From NCBI GenBank assembly GCA_023428655.1, contig JAEYXC010000056.1:1-14012 (forward strand): a stretch of DNA of 14,012 bases, read 5' to 3'. Position numbers and translations under genes: made by a program. The notes below the pieces were generated by a model that was given only the letters and a program-made list of their open reading frames with translations, made no database searches and was not told where the DNA came from. Of this stretch, positions 7,125-13,521 are shown one piece after another. The stretch is from Bacillota bacterium (GTDB lineage Bacteria; Bacillota; Clostridia; Lachnospirales; Lachnospiraceae). Numbering within the stretch: position 1 is the stretch's first letter; every line of letters begins with the position of its first letter.

Positions 7125-7140
7125 TATTCATATATGAATA
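7125..7140. promoter_or_regulatory. 16-bp perfect palindrome, candidate Rrf2 operator
   Basis: TATTCATATATGAATA is a perfect palindrome lying between the proximal promoter and the ribosome binding site AGGAGG (7140-7145) of the Rrf2-family gene. Location and symmetry fit autorepression by the dimeric Rrf2 protein. The AT-rich composition means chance palindromicity cannot be fully dismissed. Confidence 0.5.
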
Positions 7141-7152
7141 GGAGGATTTGAT

Positions 7153-7599
7153 ATGAAGATATCTGCAAAGGCTCGTTACGCACTGGCAGCAACAATATAC
7201 ATGGCTCAAAATCATAGTAATAACGAATTCATTACCCTAATTAGTATCTCTGATAAACTGGGAATTTCTAAAATATATCTGGAACAAGTATTTACCTTAT
7301 TAAAGATTGGTAAGATCGTTCATTCCATCAAGGGAGCCCAGGGAGGATACCAATTGACCCGAACACCACAGTCCATTACGATCTACGATATTCTTTCCGC
7401 AGTGGAAACCTCATTATTTGATAAAACCGAGGAAACCATTGCCGAATTGCAGCCGGAGATCGAAAACGCTATGGCTACGACCATTTATCAGCCACTGGAT
7501 GACATCATTAAATCAAGTCTCCAAGCCATCACCCTATATGATCTTGTCTCACAGGCGGAGAAGAATAAGTCGGATCAAAATTTTATGTTCTTTATATAA
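7153..7599 (+). CDS. Rrf2-family transcriptional regulator lacking cysteines
   Basis: This is a winged-helix repressor of the Rrf2 family (relatives: IscR, NsrR, CymR, RirA), 148 residues, normal length. The N-terminal MKISAKARYALAATIYMA is characteristic, followed by the HTH at SISDKLGISKIYLEQVFTLL (about 31-50) and the wing KGAQGGYQL (60-68), then a dimerisation helix. The protein has no cysteine anywhere, so the three-Cys [Fe-S] site of IscR/NsrR is absent; it must sense something else or act through a partner protein, as CymR does. AGGAGG 7-8 nt upstream supports the ATG. It is divergent from thioredoxin and ends 84 bp before a convergent-gene hairpin. Its target genes are unknown; thioredoxin and itself are the obvious candidates from position. 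Confidence 0.93.
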   Translation: MKISAKARYALAATIYMAQNHSNNEFITLISISDKLGISKIYLEQVFTLLKIGKIVHSIKGAQGGYQLTRTPQSITIYDILSAVETSLFDKTEETIAELQPEIENAMATTIYQPLDDIIKSSLQAITLYDLVSQAEKNKSDQNFMFFI

Positions 7600-7650
7600 A
7601 AGAACGGAATATAAAAGGACCTTGGGGAAATATAAAAGGACCTTGGGAAA
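7595..7650 (+). repeat. Short tandem repeat directly after the Rrf2-family gene
   Basis: Two almost identical units, TATAAAAGGACCTTGGGGAAA (7610-7630; the second, 7631-7650, has one G fewer), are preceded by a shorter degenerate copy (7595-7609) that overlaps the stop codon of the Rrf2 gene. The repeat probably arose by slippage. No coding or regulatory role is evident. Confidence 0.8.
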
Positions 7651-7679
7651 AACAACAATTTACTTCACTTATATAAGAT

Positions 7680-7721
7680 AGGACCTATGATCACCATATC
7701 ATACCGTGATTCATAGGTCCT
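7680..7721. terminator. Hairpin between convergent Rrf2-family and M20 peptidase genes
   Basis: The arms AGGACCTATGATCAC (7680-7694) and GTGATTCATAGGTCCT (7706-7721) pair over 15 bp with one bulged A around an 11-nt loop. It lies between two converging genes and probably ends transcription from both sides; the plus side continues into a modestly T-rich sequence. Confidence 0.75.
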
Positions 7722-7782
7722 CTGTTTATTATATTTCATCAACCGCAATACAGTTCCTTCAAGCCACTTCCTTTAACAGAGC

Positions 7783-8898
7783 TTATATCGCACTGATCAT
7801 CAGATTTCTAACAATTTGTGTGCTTTTGATCAATTCCTCTACTTCCGTATATTCATTACAGGAATGGACACAATTCATCGCATTGGAGATTACCAGTCCT
7901 TCGATGCCCTTAGTAGCAAATACATTATGATCACTTCCACCAAAGGTCTTAATAAATTCAGCGGTAATTCCGGTTGCCTCACATGCCTCTCGGTAGCGCT
8001 CTGCCACCCTGCTATTAAGCCCTGTCTCGTACGCAATGCAATGAACCTCCTCTGTCCAATCAAGAAAAGCACCGGCCTGCTCTGCCTCCAGCCGGAACAA
8101 AGCATTTATCTCATTCAGACATTGCAGGGCCTTGTCATGGTGAAAGCTTCTAATCTCACCCCTTACCATACAGTGCTCCGGGATAATATTGGTTGCCTCT
8201 CCACCTGCTATCGTACCGACATTAACCGTAGTAATTGAATCAACTCTTCCAAGCTTCATTTGATTGATTGCTCTTGCTGCAATGGCAATGGCGTGGATTC
8301 CCTCCTCCGGTGCGAAGCCGGCATGGGCCGCTCGCCCACGAATGACCCCTGTGAAGGAAAGTATACTAGGTGCTGTGTAGGCTGCCCTTCCCACCTCTCC
8401 GCTCAGATCCAATACATACGCTTCCTTTGCTTTTATTCTAGAATAGTCAAATACACCGCTTCCTTTTGCATACACCTCTTCTGCAATCGGGAATAGAACC
8501 TCAATACTTCTGTGTGCCCTTCCCTCTTCACGCAGACTGCGGATCGCCTCCAAAATGCTAACGAGCCCCGTAATATCATCCGCGCCTAACACCGTATTGC
8601 CCGCACTGGTGATACGACCATCCGGTTGCAGAATTGCTCTTTTCCCCAGGGCAGGTGTCACCGTATCCATATGACCGGAGAATAGGAGGGGCTCCCCTTT
8701 AATTTCTCCTTGCAAATACCCGTATAGATTGCCGCAATTGCTCCCATACATGTCTCCAGCTCCATCCTCTGTCACCATAAAGCCTATGTTCTCCAACCTT
8801 CTTTTTAAAGCATCGGCCATGTTCCGTTCCCCAAAGGAGGGAGAATCAATCTCCACCAATTCAGAGAATTCATCAATGAGTCTCTCTCTGTTAATCAT
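7783..8898 (-). CDS. M20-family metallopeptidase, peptidase T-like
   Basis: This is a soluble di-zinc aminopeptidase/deacylase-type hydrolase of the M20 family, closest in layout to tripeptidase PepT and PepT-like proteins. It has 371 residues with no signal peptide. Metal and catalytic residues are all present: H76 and D78 (SGHMDTVTPA), bridging D107 (GADDITG), general base E140 with E141 (AEEVYAKGSG), D164 (VLDLSGE) and H345 near the C-terminus. The lid/dimerisation domain spans about 180-290 (GRAAHAGFAPEEG). The start ATG has GAGGAGG 6 nt upstream. It follows the C39-like gene by 17 bp, and its ribosome binding site lies in the gap, so the pair is one operon. The natural substrate is probably small peptides; PepT proper versus another M20 specificity is not decidable here. 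Confidence 0.92.
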   Translation of the reverse strand: MINRERLIDEFSELVEIDSPSFGERNMADALKRRLENIGFMVTEDGAGDMYGSNCGNLYGYLQGEIKGEPLLFSGHMDTVTPALGKRAILQPDGRITSAGNTVLGADDITGLVSILEAIRSLREEGRAHRSIEVLFPIAEEVYAKGSGVFDYSRIKAKEAYVLDLSGEVGRAAYTAPSILSFTGVIRGRAAHAGFAPEEGIHAIAIAARAINQMKLGRVDSITTVNVGTIAGGEATNIIPEHCMVRGEIRSFHHDKALQCLNEINALFRLEAEQAGAFLDWTEEVHCIAYETGLNSRVAERYREACEATGITAEFIKTFGGSDHNVFATKGIEGLVISNAMNCVHSCNEYTEVEELIKSTQIVRNLMISAI

Positions 8899-8915
8899 GT
8901 TCAGCCTCCTCTCTA

Positions 8916-9539
8916 TTAGATAAAATACTCTATGGATTTCTCCGGTGTGATCCTGGTATTCGTATTATAGATTAGCATTGCTTCTCTTCCCTGTATACCA
9001 CCCAGGGCATAGAAGCTCTCGTCTTCTTTATTCATGGTTTCGATCTTCACCTTACGATTCATCTTCTCCGGCCTTCCCTCGACACCGATGATAGCCACTC
9101 CATCCAAGGGCTCCTCCCAGGCATAGGGATCAAACAGGCATATGTAATCACCCTCGATATCCGTTAATAACACATAGTGTTTGGTTTCTCCCAACCATAT
9201 ACAGAGAATGACGGCACCCCCCTGCTGCAGACACTCGGTTATCTTGCTGTTCTGATGAATCTGAACCCTTTCATCAATAATAAGCTCCGTGTGTATGGGG
9301 TATTTTTTAGTTTTACCGAATTCATTGAACCAATTTGACAAAAACATCATCGCCATTCGTGAGGTTCCCCGCTTACCGAATTCTCCGTTATGATCATATA
9401 GATCCAAGGTATATAGCATAATGCTTTTAATGATCTCCGGGAGAATCTCCTCTCTTTCGTACAGGTATCGAATTGCATTGATTAAGGTGGTTGGTCCGCA
9501 ATCAAATTCCGATGTCTGATAATTTAATATGTTTTTCAA
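8916..9539 (-). CDS. C39-like (papain-fold) cysteine peptidase family protein, cytoplasmic
   Basis: This 207-residue protein resembles the peptidase C39-like family. The N-terminal QTSEFDCGPTTLINAIRYL contains oxyanion Q8 and nucleophile C14; H121 in GETKHYVLL and D137 in LFDPY complete a full triad, so the active site is probably functional. There is no signal peptide, membrane segment or ATPase domain, so it is not the leader-peptidase domain of a bacteriocin exporter. Translation most likely begins at TTG 9539, with AGGGG 7 nt upstream. The gene is first in a two-gene operon with the PepT-like peptidase, suggesting serial cleavage of some intracellular peptide or conjugate; the substrate is unknown. 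A non-proteolytic role (transglutaminase-like or amidase) is an alternative. Family placement rests on motifs only. Confidence 0.75.
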   Translation of the reverse strand: MKNILNYQTSEFDCGPTTLINAIRYLYEREEILPEIIKSIMLYTLDLYDHNGEFGKRGTSRMAMMFLSNWFNEFGKTKKYPIHTELIIDERVQIHQNSKITECLQQGGAVILCIWLGETKHYVLLTDIEGDYICLFDPYAWEEPLDGVAIIGVEGRPEKMNRKVKIETMNKEDESFYALGGIQGREAMLIYNTNTRITPEKSIEYFI

Positions 9540-9638
9540 TAACTAACCCCTTCCACGTCTTAATAACAACTCTCTAGCTCACCAGCTTCTTCTTTAATAC
9601 ATATTTTCCTATATGTTTACTATGATTAAATGATATTT

Positions 9639-9667
9639 ATCATACTATGATTATGACCGGTTGTCAA
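9639..9667 (-). promoter_or_regulatory. Promoter of the C39-like/M20 peptidase operon
   Basis: TTGACA (9662-9667) and TATGAT (9639-9644) on the minus strand are separated by 17 bp, near the sigma-A consensus. The leader to the TTG start would be about 93 nt. This shows the peptidase pair is transcribed independently of the transporter operon. Confidence 0.75.
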
Positions 9668-9669
9668 TT

Positions 9670-9716
9670 GGCGGTGATCGATAATTACATAAGTAATACA
9701 TTAATCGATGATCGCC
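9670..9716. repeat. Imperfect inverted repeat abutting the peptidase-operon promoter
   Basis: The arms GGCGGTGATCGAT (9670-9682) and ATCGATGATCGCC (9704-9716) match at 11 of 13 positions, with a smaller ATTAC/GTAAT hairpin in the loop. The arm ends only 3 bp from the -35 hexamer, so it could be an operator for the peptidase operon or a processing/termination structure for the transporter mRNA. No T-run follows on the minus strand. Confidence 0.5.
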
Positions 9717-9730
9717 TCGATAATGATAAG

Positions 9731-9880
9731 AATAGCGTATGATTATTATATCCAACAAGTGATCATATGCTCCAACCATACTTAGGCTGTGGCAATATTA
9801 AATATCTCTCAGCCTATGTACCGTAATATGCGGCAAGGGAGTGAGAACATATCTTTGTTGAATCATAATCATACGCTATT
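9731..9880. repeat. 150-bp structured element bounded by ~26-bp inverted repeats
   Basis: The left end 9731-9758 and right end 9855-9880 are inverted copies: AATAGCGTATGATTAT matches perfectly over the outer 16 bp, and both ends close with the same CCAACAA/TTGTTG-type inner segment after a small gap. Inside, TACTTAGGCTG (9779-9789) pairs with CAGCCTATGTA (9810-9820), giving a second helix. It lies 45 bp after the stop of the transporter operon. It may be a transcription-end or mRNA-stability structure, a small structured RNA, or a MITE-like element; no target-site duplication is clear. Confidence 0.6.
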
Positions 9881-9925
9881 TTCTAGATCATAAGAACCAT
9901 AAAGGTCATGGATTTAAAACCACAC

Positions 9926-10876
9926 TTACCTCTCTTCCCGGAAGTAATTGACACCACAGCCGGCGGGCTGGGAGCCCTCCTTAGATTTTCTCATGGAGGT
10001 AATAATCAGTACCAAGGTTGTGATTAGAAAAGGAAGCATGATATAAAATGCATTGGGTATCACAATCACATTTTTTGGTACATAAAATTGAAGAACACTG
10101 AAGGCTCCGAAGATGAGTGAACCAAAGACTGCCTTTAATGGATTCCAGCTGGCAAAGATTACAAGAGCCACAGAGATCCAGCCCTGGCCATTTACCACAC
10201 TGCTATTGTTCCATATACCTCCGCCATTAATTAGAGAAAGATAGGCGCCACCCAATCCACAGATCCCTCCGCCAATTAAAATGTGAATATATTTTACCAG
10301 GGTTACATTAATTCCTGTGGCATCCGCAGCAGCCGGATTCTCACCTACCGCTCTCATATTCAGACCGGCTCGGGTTCGTAGCATGTAGACTGTAGCGATA
10401 ACAGCGACCAGGACGGATAAATAAACCAAGGGATTGTGACTAAATAACAGCTTACCAATCACCGGAATATCCCCCAGAATAGGAAGGGGCTTCTCTCCGA
10501 TTGAGGCCATAAAGGCTTCCGAAAGCTTTGGTGAACCACCTGCCTCTCCAATCATTGCCTCACCAAAGAATTTGGCAAAGCCAATGCCGAAGATGGTAAG
10601 AGTAAGGCCTGCTACATTCTGATTTGCCATAAAGGTTACGGTAACAACCGCATAAATCAAAGCCGCCAATACACCGATGCCGAAGGCAGAAAGCAACGCC
10701 AGTGCAAGGCTGCCGGTGTGATAACCGGTGTAAAAGCCCATGAAGGCTCCCATGAACATCATACCCTCCACACCAAGGTTCACATTGCCGGATTTCTCCG
10801 TCATGATCTCGCCGGTCGTACCAAAGAGAAGTGGGGTACCGGCCTTGATTGCTGCAAATAAAAAATTAATGATCAT
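9926..10876 (-). CDS. nupQ: Nucleoside ABC transporter permease (NupQ/YufQ-type)
   Basis: This is one of two membrane subunits of a BMP-type nucleoside importer, BPD_transp_2 family. It has 316 residues and about eight to ten hydrophobic segments; the N-terminus enters the membrane directly. GTPLLFGTTGEIMTEKSGNV (13-32) and GVEGMMFMGAF are hallmarks of this permease class, and the cytoplasmic ATPase-contact loop contains GENPAAADATGINV (178-191). The ATG overlaps the upstream permease stop by 4 bp (ATGA), so translation is coupled; GGAGGG lies about 8 nt upstream. It is the last gene of the operon. The symbol follows the B. subtilis guanosine transporter; the exact substrate (guanosine, other nucleosides or a related base) is inferred from family. 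Confidence 0.9.
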   Translation of the reverse strand: MIINFLFAAIKAGTPLLFGTTGEIMTEKSGNVNLGVEGMMFMGAFMGFYTGYHTGSLALALLSAFGIGVLAALIYAVVTVTFMANQNVAGLTLTIFGIGFAKFFGEAMIGEAGGSPKLSEAFMASIGEKPLPILGDIPVIGKLLFSHNPLVYLSVLVAVIATVYMLRTRAGLNMRAVGENPAAADATGINVTLVKYIHILIGGGICGLGGAYLSLINGGGIWNNSSVVNGQGWISVALVIFASWNPLKAVFGSLIFGAFSVLQFYVPKNVIVIPNAFYIMLPFLITTLVLIITSMRKSKEGSQPAGCGVNYFREER

Positions 10877-11970
10877 TCTGCTTTCCCTCCCTTTCTAAGT
10901 ACAAAGCGATAACGAGTAAAGAAATCAAAGGCAAGGACAAAGAATAGAATGATGCCCTGAAGAATTCCTGAGGCTGCAGCTGATAAACCGAAGGTACTCT
11001 GCATTACGGAGCAACCCTTCTCCAGCATACTGAAAAGCACCGTGACAACCAGAATAACTATCGGATTCAGCTTTGAGAGCCATGCCACTGTGATGGCAGT
11101 AAAGCCGACGCCTCCGGAAATCCCTTCTCCCAGGGTATAAGCGGCACCGCTAACCTGAGCCATACCTGCAATCCCACAGATGGCTCCACTGATGAACATG
11201 GTGCGCATCACAATCCTTCTGACATTCATACCGGCATAACGGGCTGTATTCACACTTTCGCCTACCACACTGATCTCATACCCATGCTTCGTGAATCTGA
11301 GATAGATAAAAACAACGATAACTAAAATAAGCCCAATGAGCCATCCGGCATGGACTCCGAAAATCTGATCCAGCCTTGCATTCTCCGTAAAGGAAGCAAT
11401 CTTCGGAAAACCGGAGGATTCCGGATCACGCCAAGGGCCCTCAGTCAGAAATCGAATCGTATATAAAGCAATGTAATTGAGCATCAGGGTAAAAAGCGTC
11501 TCATTGGTGCCATACCTTGTCTTAAAGTAAGCTGGTATGAGACCCCATAGACCTCCACCCACCATACCAGCAAGAAACATAATCAAAAGCAAGGGAACGT
11601 GGGGTAGGTAATCAAAAAAAAGTGCAAAATAACTAGCGAAGATACCTCCCATGATAATCTGTCCTTCTGCACCGATATTCCAGAATTTCATCTGAAAGGC
11701 AGGTGTAATACCAAGTGAGGCAATGAGAAGGGGAATTGCAATCTTAATGGTACCCCTGGTCGCCAGCTTGCTGCGCCAAGCTCCCTGTACAATCGCTCCA
11801 TAGATTTGAATAGGATTATGGCCAATGGCTACTATAAATAACCCCCCTGCTACAATCGCTAAAAGCAATGCAAGTAAAGTCAAGCCGATGGTCTTTCCCG
11901 TTGACAGCTCCGATTTTTTAGCCACGCGAAGAAGGGGCTCTCTCTTTATTCTTTCTACCTTACTACTCAT
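10873..11970 (-). CDS. nupP: Nucleoside ABC transporter permease (NupP/YufP-type)
   Basis: This is the partner membrane subunit, 365 residues, BPD_transp_2 family. A charged cytoplasmic N-terminus of about 25 residues precedes the first membrane helix (about 28-49); further helices span the rest. FWNIGAEGQIIMGGIFASYF (96-115) and the coupling loop GESVNTARYAGMN (237-249) are typical of the YufP group. The open frame extends to 11997, but GGGAGGAG sits just upstream of the ATG at 11970, where MSSKVERIK begins; this start overlaps the ATPase stop by 8 bp. The 3' end overlaps the next permease by 4 bp. Together with NupQ it forms the heterodimeric pore for nucleoside uptake. Confidence 0.92.
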   Translation of the reverse strand: MSSKVERIKREPLLRVAKKSELSTGKTIGLTLLALLLAIVAGGLFIVAIGHNPIQIYGAIVQGAWRSKLATRGTIKIAIPLLIASLGITPAFQMKFWNIGAEGQIIMGGIFASYFALFFDYLPHVPLLLIMFLAGMVGGGLWGLIPAYFKTRYGTNETLFTLMLNYIALYTIRFLTEGPWRDPESSGFPKIASFTENARLDQIFGVHAGWLIGLILVIVVFIYLRFTKHGYEISVVGESVNTARYAGMNVRRIVMRTMFISGAICGIAGMAQVSGAAYTLGEGISGGVGFTAITVAWLSKLNPIVILVVTVLFSMLEKGCSVMQSTFGLSAAASGILQGIILFFVLAFDFFTRYRFVLRKGGKAE

Positions 11971-13501
11971 GTGGCTCCTCCCTCCTTCCCAGTGCATCGG
12001 TCATAAGCAAACCAAGCTGCTCCTTGGATGTCTCCTTAGCATCAACAATTCCTGTCACCTTTCCATGACACAGCACCAGAATACGGTCACATAACTCCAG
12101 CATGACATCCAAATCCTCGCCGATGAACAAAATTCCTACTCCCTTTTCCTTTTGTTCATTCAGCAGATCATATATGGTATAGGAGGAATTGATATCCAGA
12201 CCCCGTACTGCATAAGCTGTAATGATGACATTGGGTTCGGAAGCGATCTCTCGACCAAGGAGAACCTTCTGAACATTTCCTCCCGATAGCCTTCTTACCG
12301 GAGTATCCACACCGGGTGTTACAATCTCCAGCTGTTTAATGAGACGCTTTGCCAGCTCCCTAGCTCCCTTTTTACTAACAAAGGGGCCCCTGCCTTCCTT
12401 ATATTTCTTCAAGAGCATATTATCTACCATACCCATGGAGGCTGCCAGTCCCATACCTAAACGATCCTCCGGAATAAAGCTCATACTGATACCCATCTTA
12501 ATGATGTCATTCGGCGATTTCCCTACCAGATTCTCATTATGATAAAGGATTGCACCCTTTTTTACCGGAAGCAACCCTGCAATCGCTTCACAAAGCTCCT
12601 TCTGACCGCTACCGGCAACTCCTGCAACACCAAGTATCTCGCCGCGGTTCAAATCGAAGGAAATATCCTTAATCATCTCGTAGCCCTGTTCGTTACTGAC
12701 GGTAAGATGATGTAGCTCCAGTAGATTCTCATTAAAATCAGTTACCGGATGGTTAATGGACAGCTCCACCGGTCTTCCCACCATCAACTCGGTAAGCTCC
12801 TTCGCTGAGGTCATAGAGGTTGTAACCGTCGCAACACTTTCTCCCTTACGAAGAATAGTAACCCGATCGCTGATTTCAAGCACCTCATTCAGCTTATGAG
12901 TAATAATAATGACCGCACAGCCCTCCTCCTTCATTCTTCGAAGGATTTCAAAAAGACGTTTTGTCTCCTGAGGAGTAAGCACCGCCGTCGGTTCATCTAA
13001 AATTAAAATATCCGCCTTACGATAAAGTACCTTTAGAATCTCTACGGTTTGCTTCTCGCTTACGGACATCTGATACACCTTCTTATCCGGATCTACCTCT
13101 AGGCCGAAGCGTTCTGATATCTCCCGGATTTTTTCAGATCTTTTTTTATGCAAAAATATGCCCTTCTCAGTACCACCAAGAATAATATTGTCAGTAGCTG
13201 ATAATGCCTCCACCAATTTAAAATGCTGATGGATCATGCCAACTCCCAGTTCAATAGAGTCCTCCGGTGAATTAATGGCCACCATATGACCATTAATCAG
13301 GATTGCACCGCTATCCGGCTTATAGATACCCGAGAGCATATTCATCAGCGTTGTTTTACCTGATCCGTTTTCGCCAAGCAGGGCGAGGATCTCGCCCTGC
13401 TTAACGGATAGGTCTATGTTATTATTTGCCACAACCGACCCAAAGGTTTTTGTTATCTTTCTTAGTTCGATTGCCATTGTTTCCTTAATACGATTCTCCA
13501 C
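11963..13501 (-). CDS. nupO: Nucleoside ABC transporter ATP-binding protein with two NBDs (NupO/YufO-type)
   Basis: This 512-residue protein fuses two ABC ATPase domains and powers the importer from the cytoplasmic face. NBD1: Walker A GENGSGKTT (43-51), Q-loop Q92, Walker B ILILDEP (165-171) with catalytic E170, H-loop H202; its signature is degenerate (SVSEKQ, 146-151). NBD2: altered Walker A GVAGSGQK (294-301), canonical signature LSGGN (405-409), but the Walker B region reads VIITAYAVRGLD, lacking Asp and catalytic Glu, and the H-loop position reads GED. Only the site combining NBD1 Walker motifs with the NBD2 signature should hydrolyse ATP. The frame begins at GTG 13501; an in-frame ATG at 13477 with AAGGA upstream is an alternative. 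It follows the binding-protein gene by 20 bp and overlaps the permease by 8 bp. Confidence 0.94.
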   Translation of the reverse strand: MENRIKETMAIELRKITKTFGSVVANNNIDLSVKQGEILALLGENGSGKTTLMNMLSGIYKPDSGAILINGHMVAINSPEDSIELGVGMIHQHFKLVEALSATDNIILGGTEKGIFLHKKRSEKIREISERFGLEVDPDKKVYQMSVSEKQTVEILKVLYRKADILILDEPTAVLTPQETKRLFEILRRMKEEGCAVIIITHKLNEVLEISDRVTILRKGESVATVTTSMTSAKELTELMVGRPVELSINHPVTDFNENLLELHHLTVSNEQGYEMIKDISFDLNRGEILGVAGVAGSGQKELCEAIAGLLPVKKGAILYHNENLVGKSPNDIIKMGISMSFIPEDRLGMGLAASMGMVDNMLLKKYKEGRGPFVSKKGARELAKRLIKQLEIVTPGVDTPVRRLSGGNVQKVLLGREIASEPNVIITAYAVRGLDINSSYTIYDLLNEQKEKGVGILFIGEDLDVMLELCDRILVLCHGKVTGIVDAKETSKEQLGLLMTDALGRREEPHE

Positions 13502-13521
13502 AATGTCACCCGCCTAATCCT

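Larger units (their letters stand above)
9540..9925. other. Gene-free 386-bp intergenic region
   Basis: No convincing coding frame is seen in this stretch. From left to right it holds the leader and promoter of the peptidase operon, a hairpin next to the -35 box, and a 150-bp segment bounded by long inverted repeats, followed by about 45 bp without recognisable signals up to the stop codon of the last transporter gene. Confidence 0.7.

Noticed and set aside
7816..8238. Plus-strand open frame of 140 codons opposite the M20 peptidase
   Set aside because: It is a shadow of a conserved metallopeptidase; no promoter or ribosome binding site supports it.
8916..9539. Bacteriocin exporter leader peptidase or a lantibiotic locus
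   Set aside because: The C39-like protein has no membrane or ATPase domain, and no precursor peptide with a double-glycine leader or modification enzyme is seen nearby.
9540..9925. A purine or other riboswitch in the gap between transporter and peptidase operons
   Set aside because: I could not recognise conserved riboswitch core motifs, and the transporter's own leader would be beyond the right window edge, not here.
11971..11997. N-terminal extension of the first permease
   Set aside because: The extra nine codons contain the GGGAGGAG ribosome binding site and sit within the ATPase coding end; the ATG at 11970 is better.
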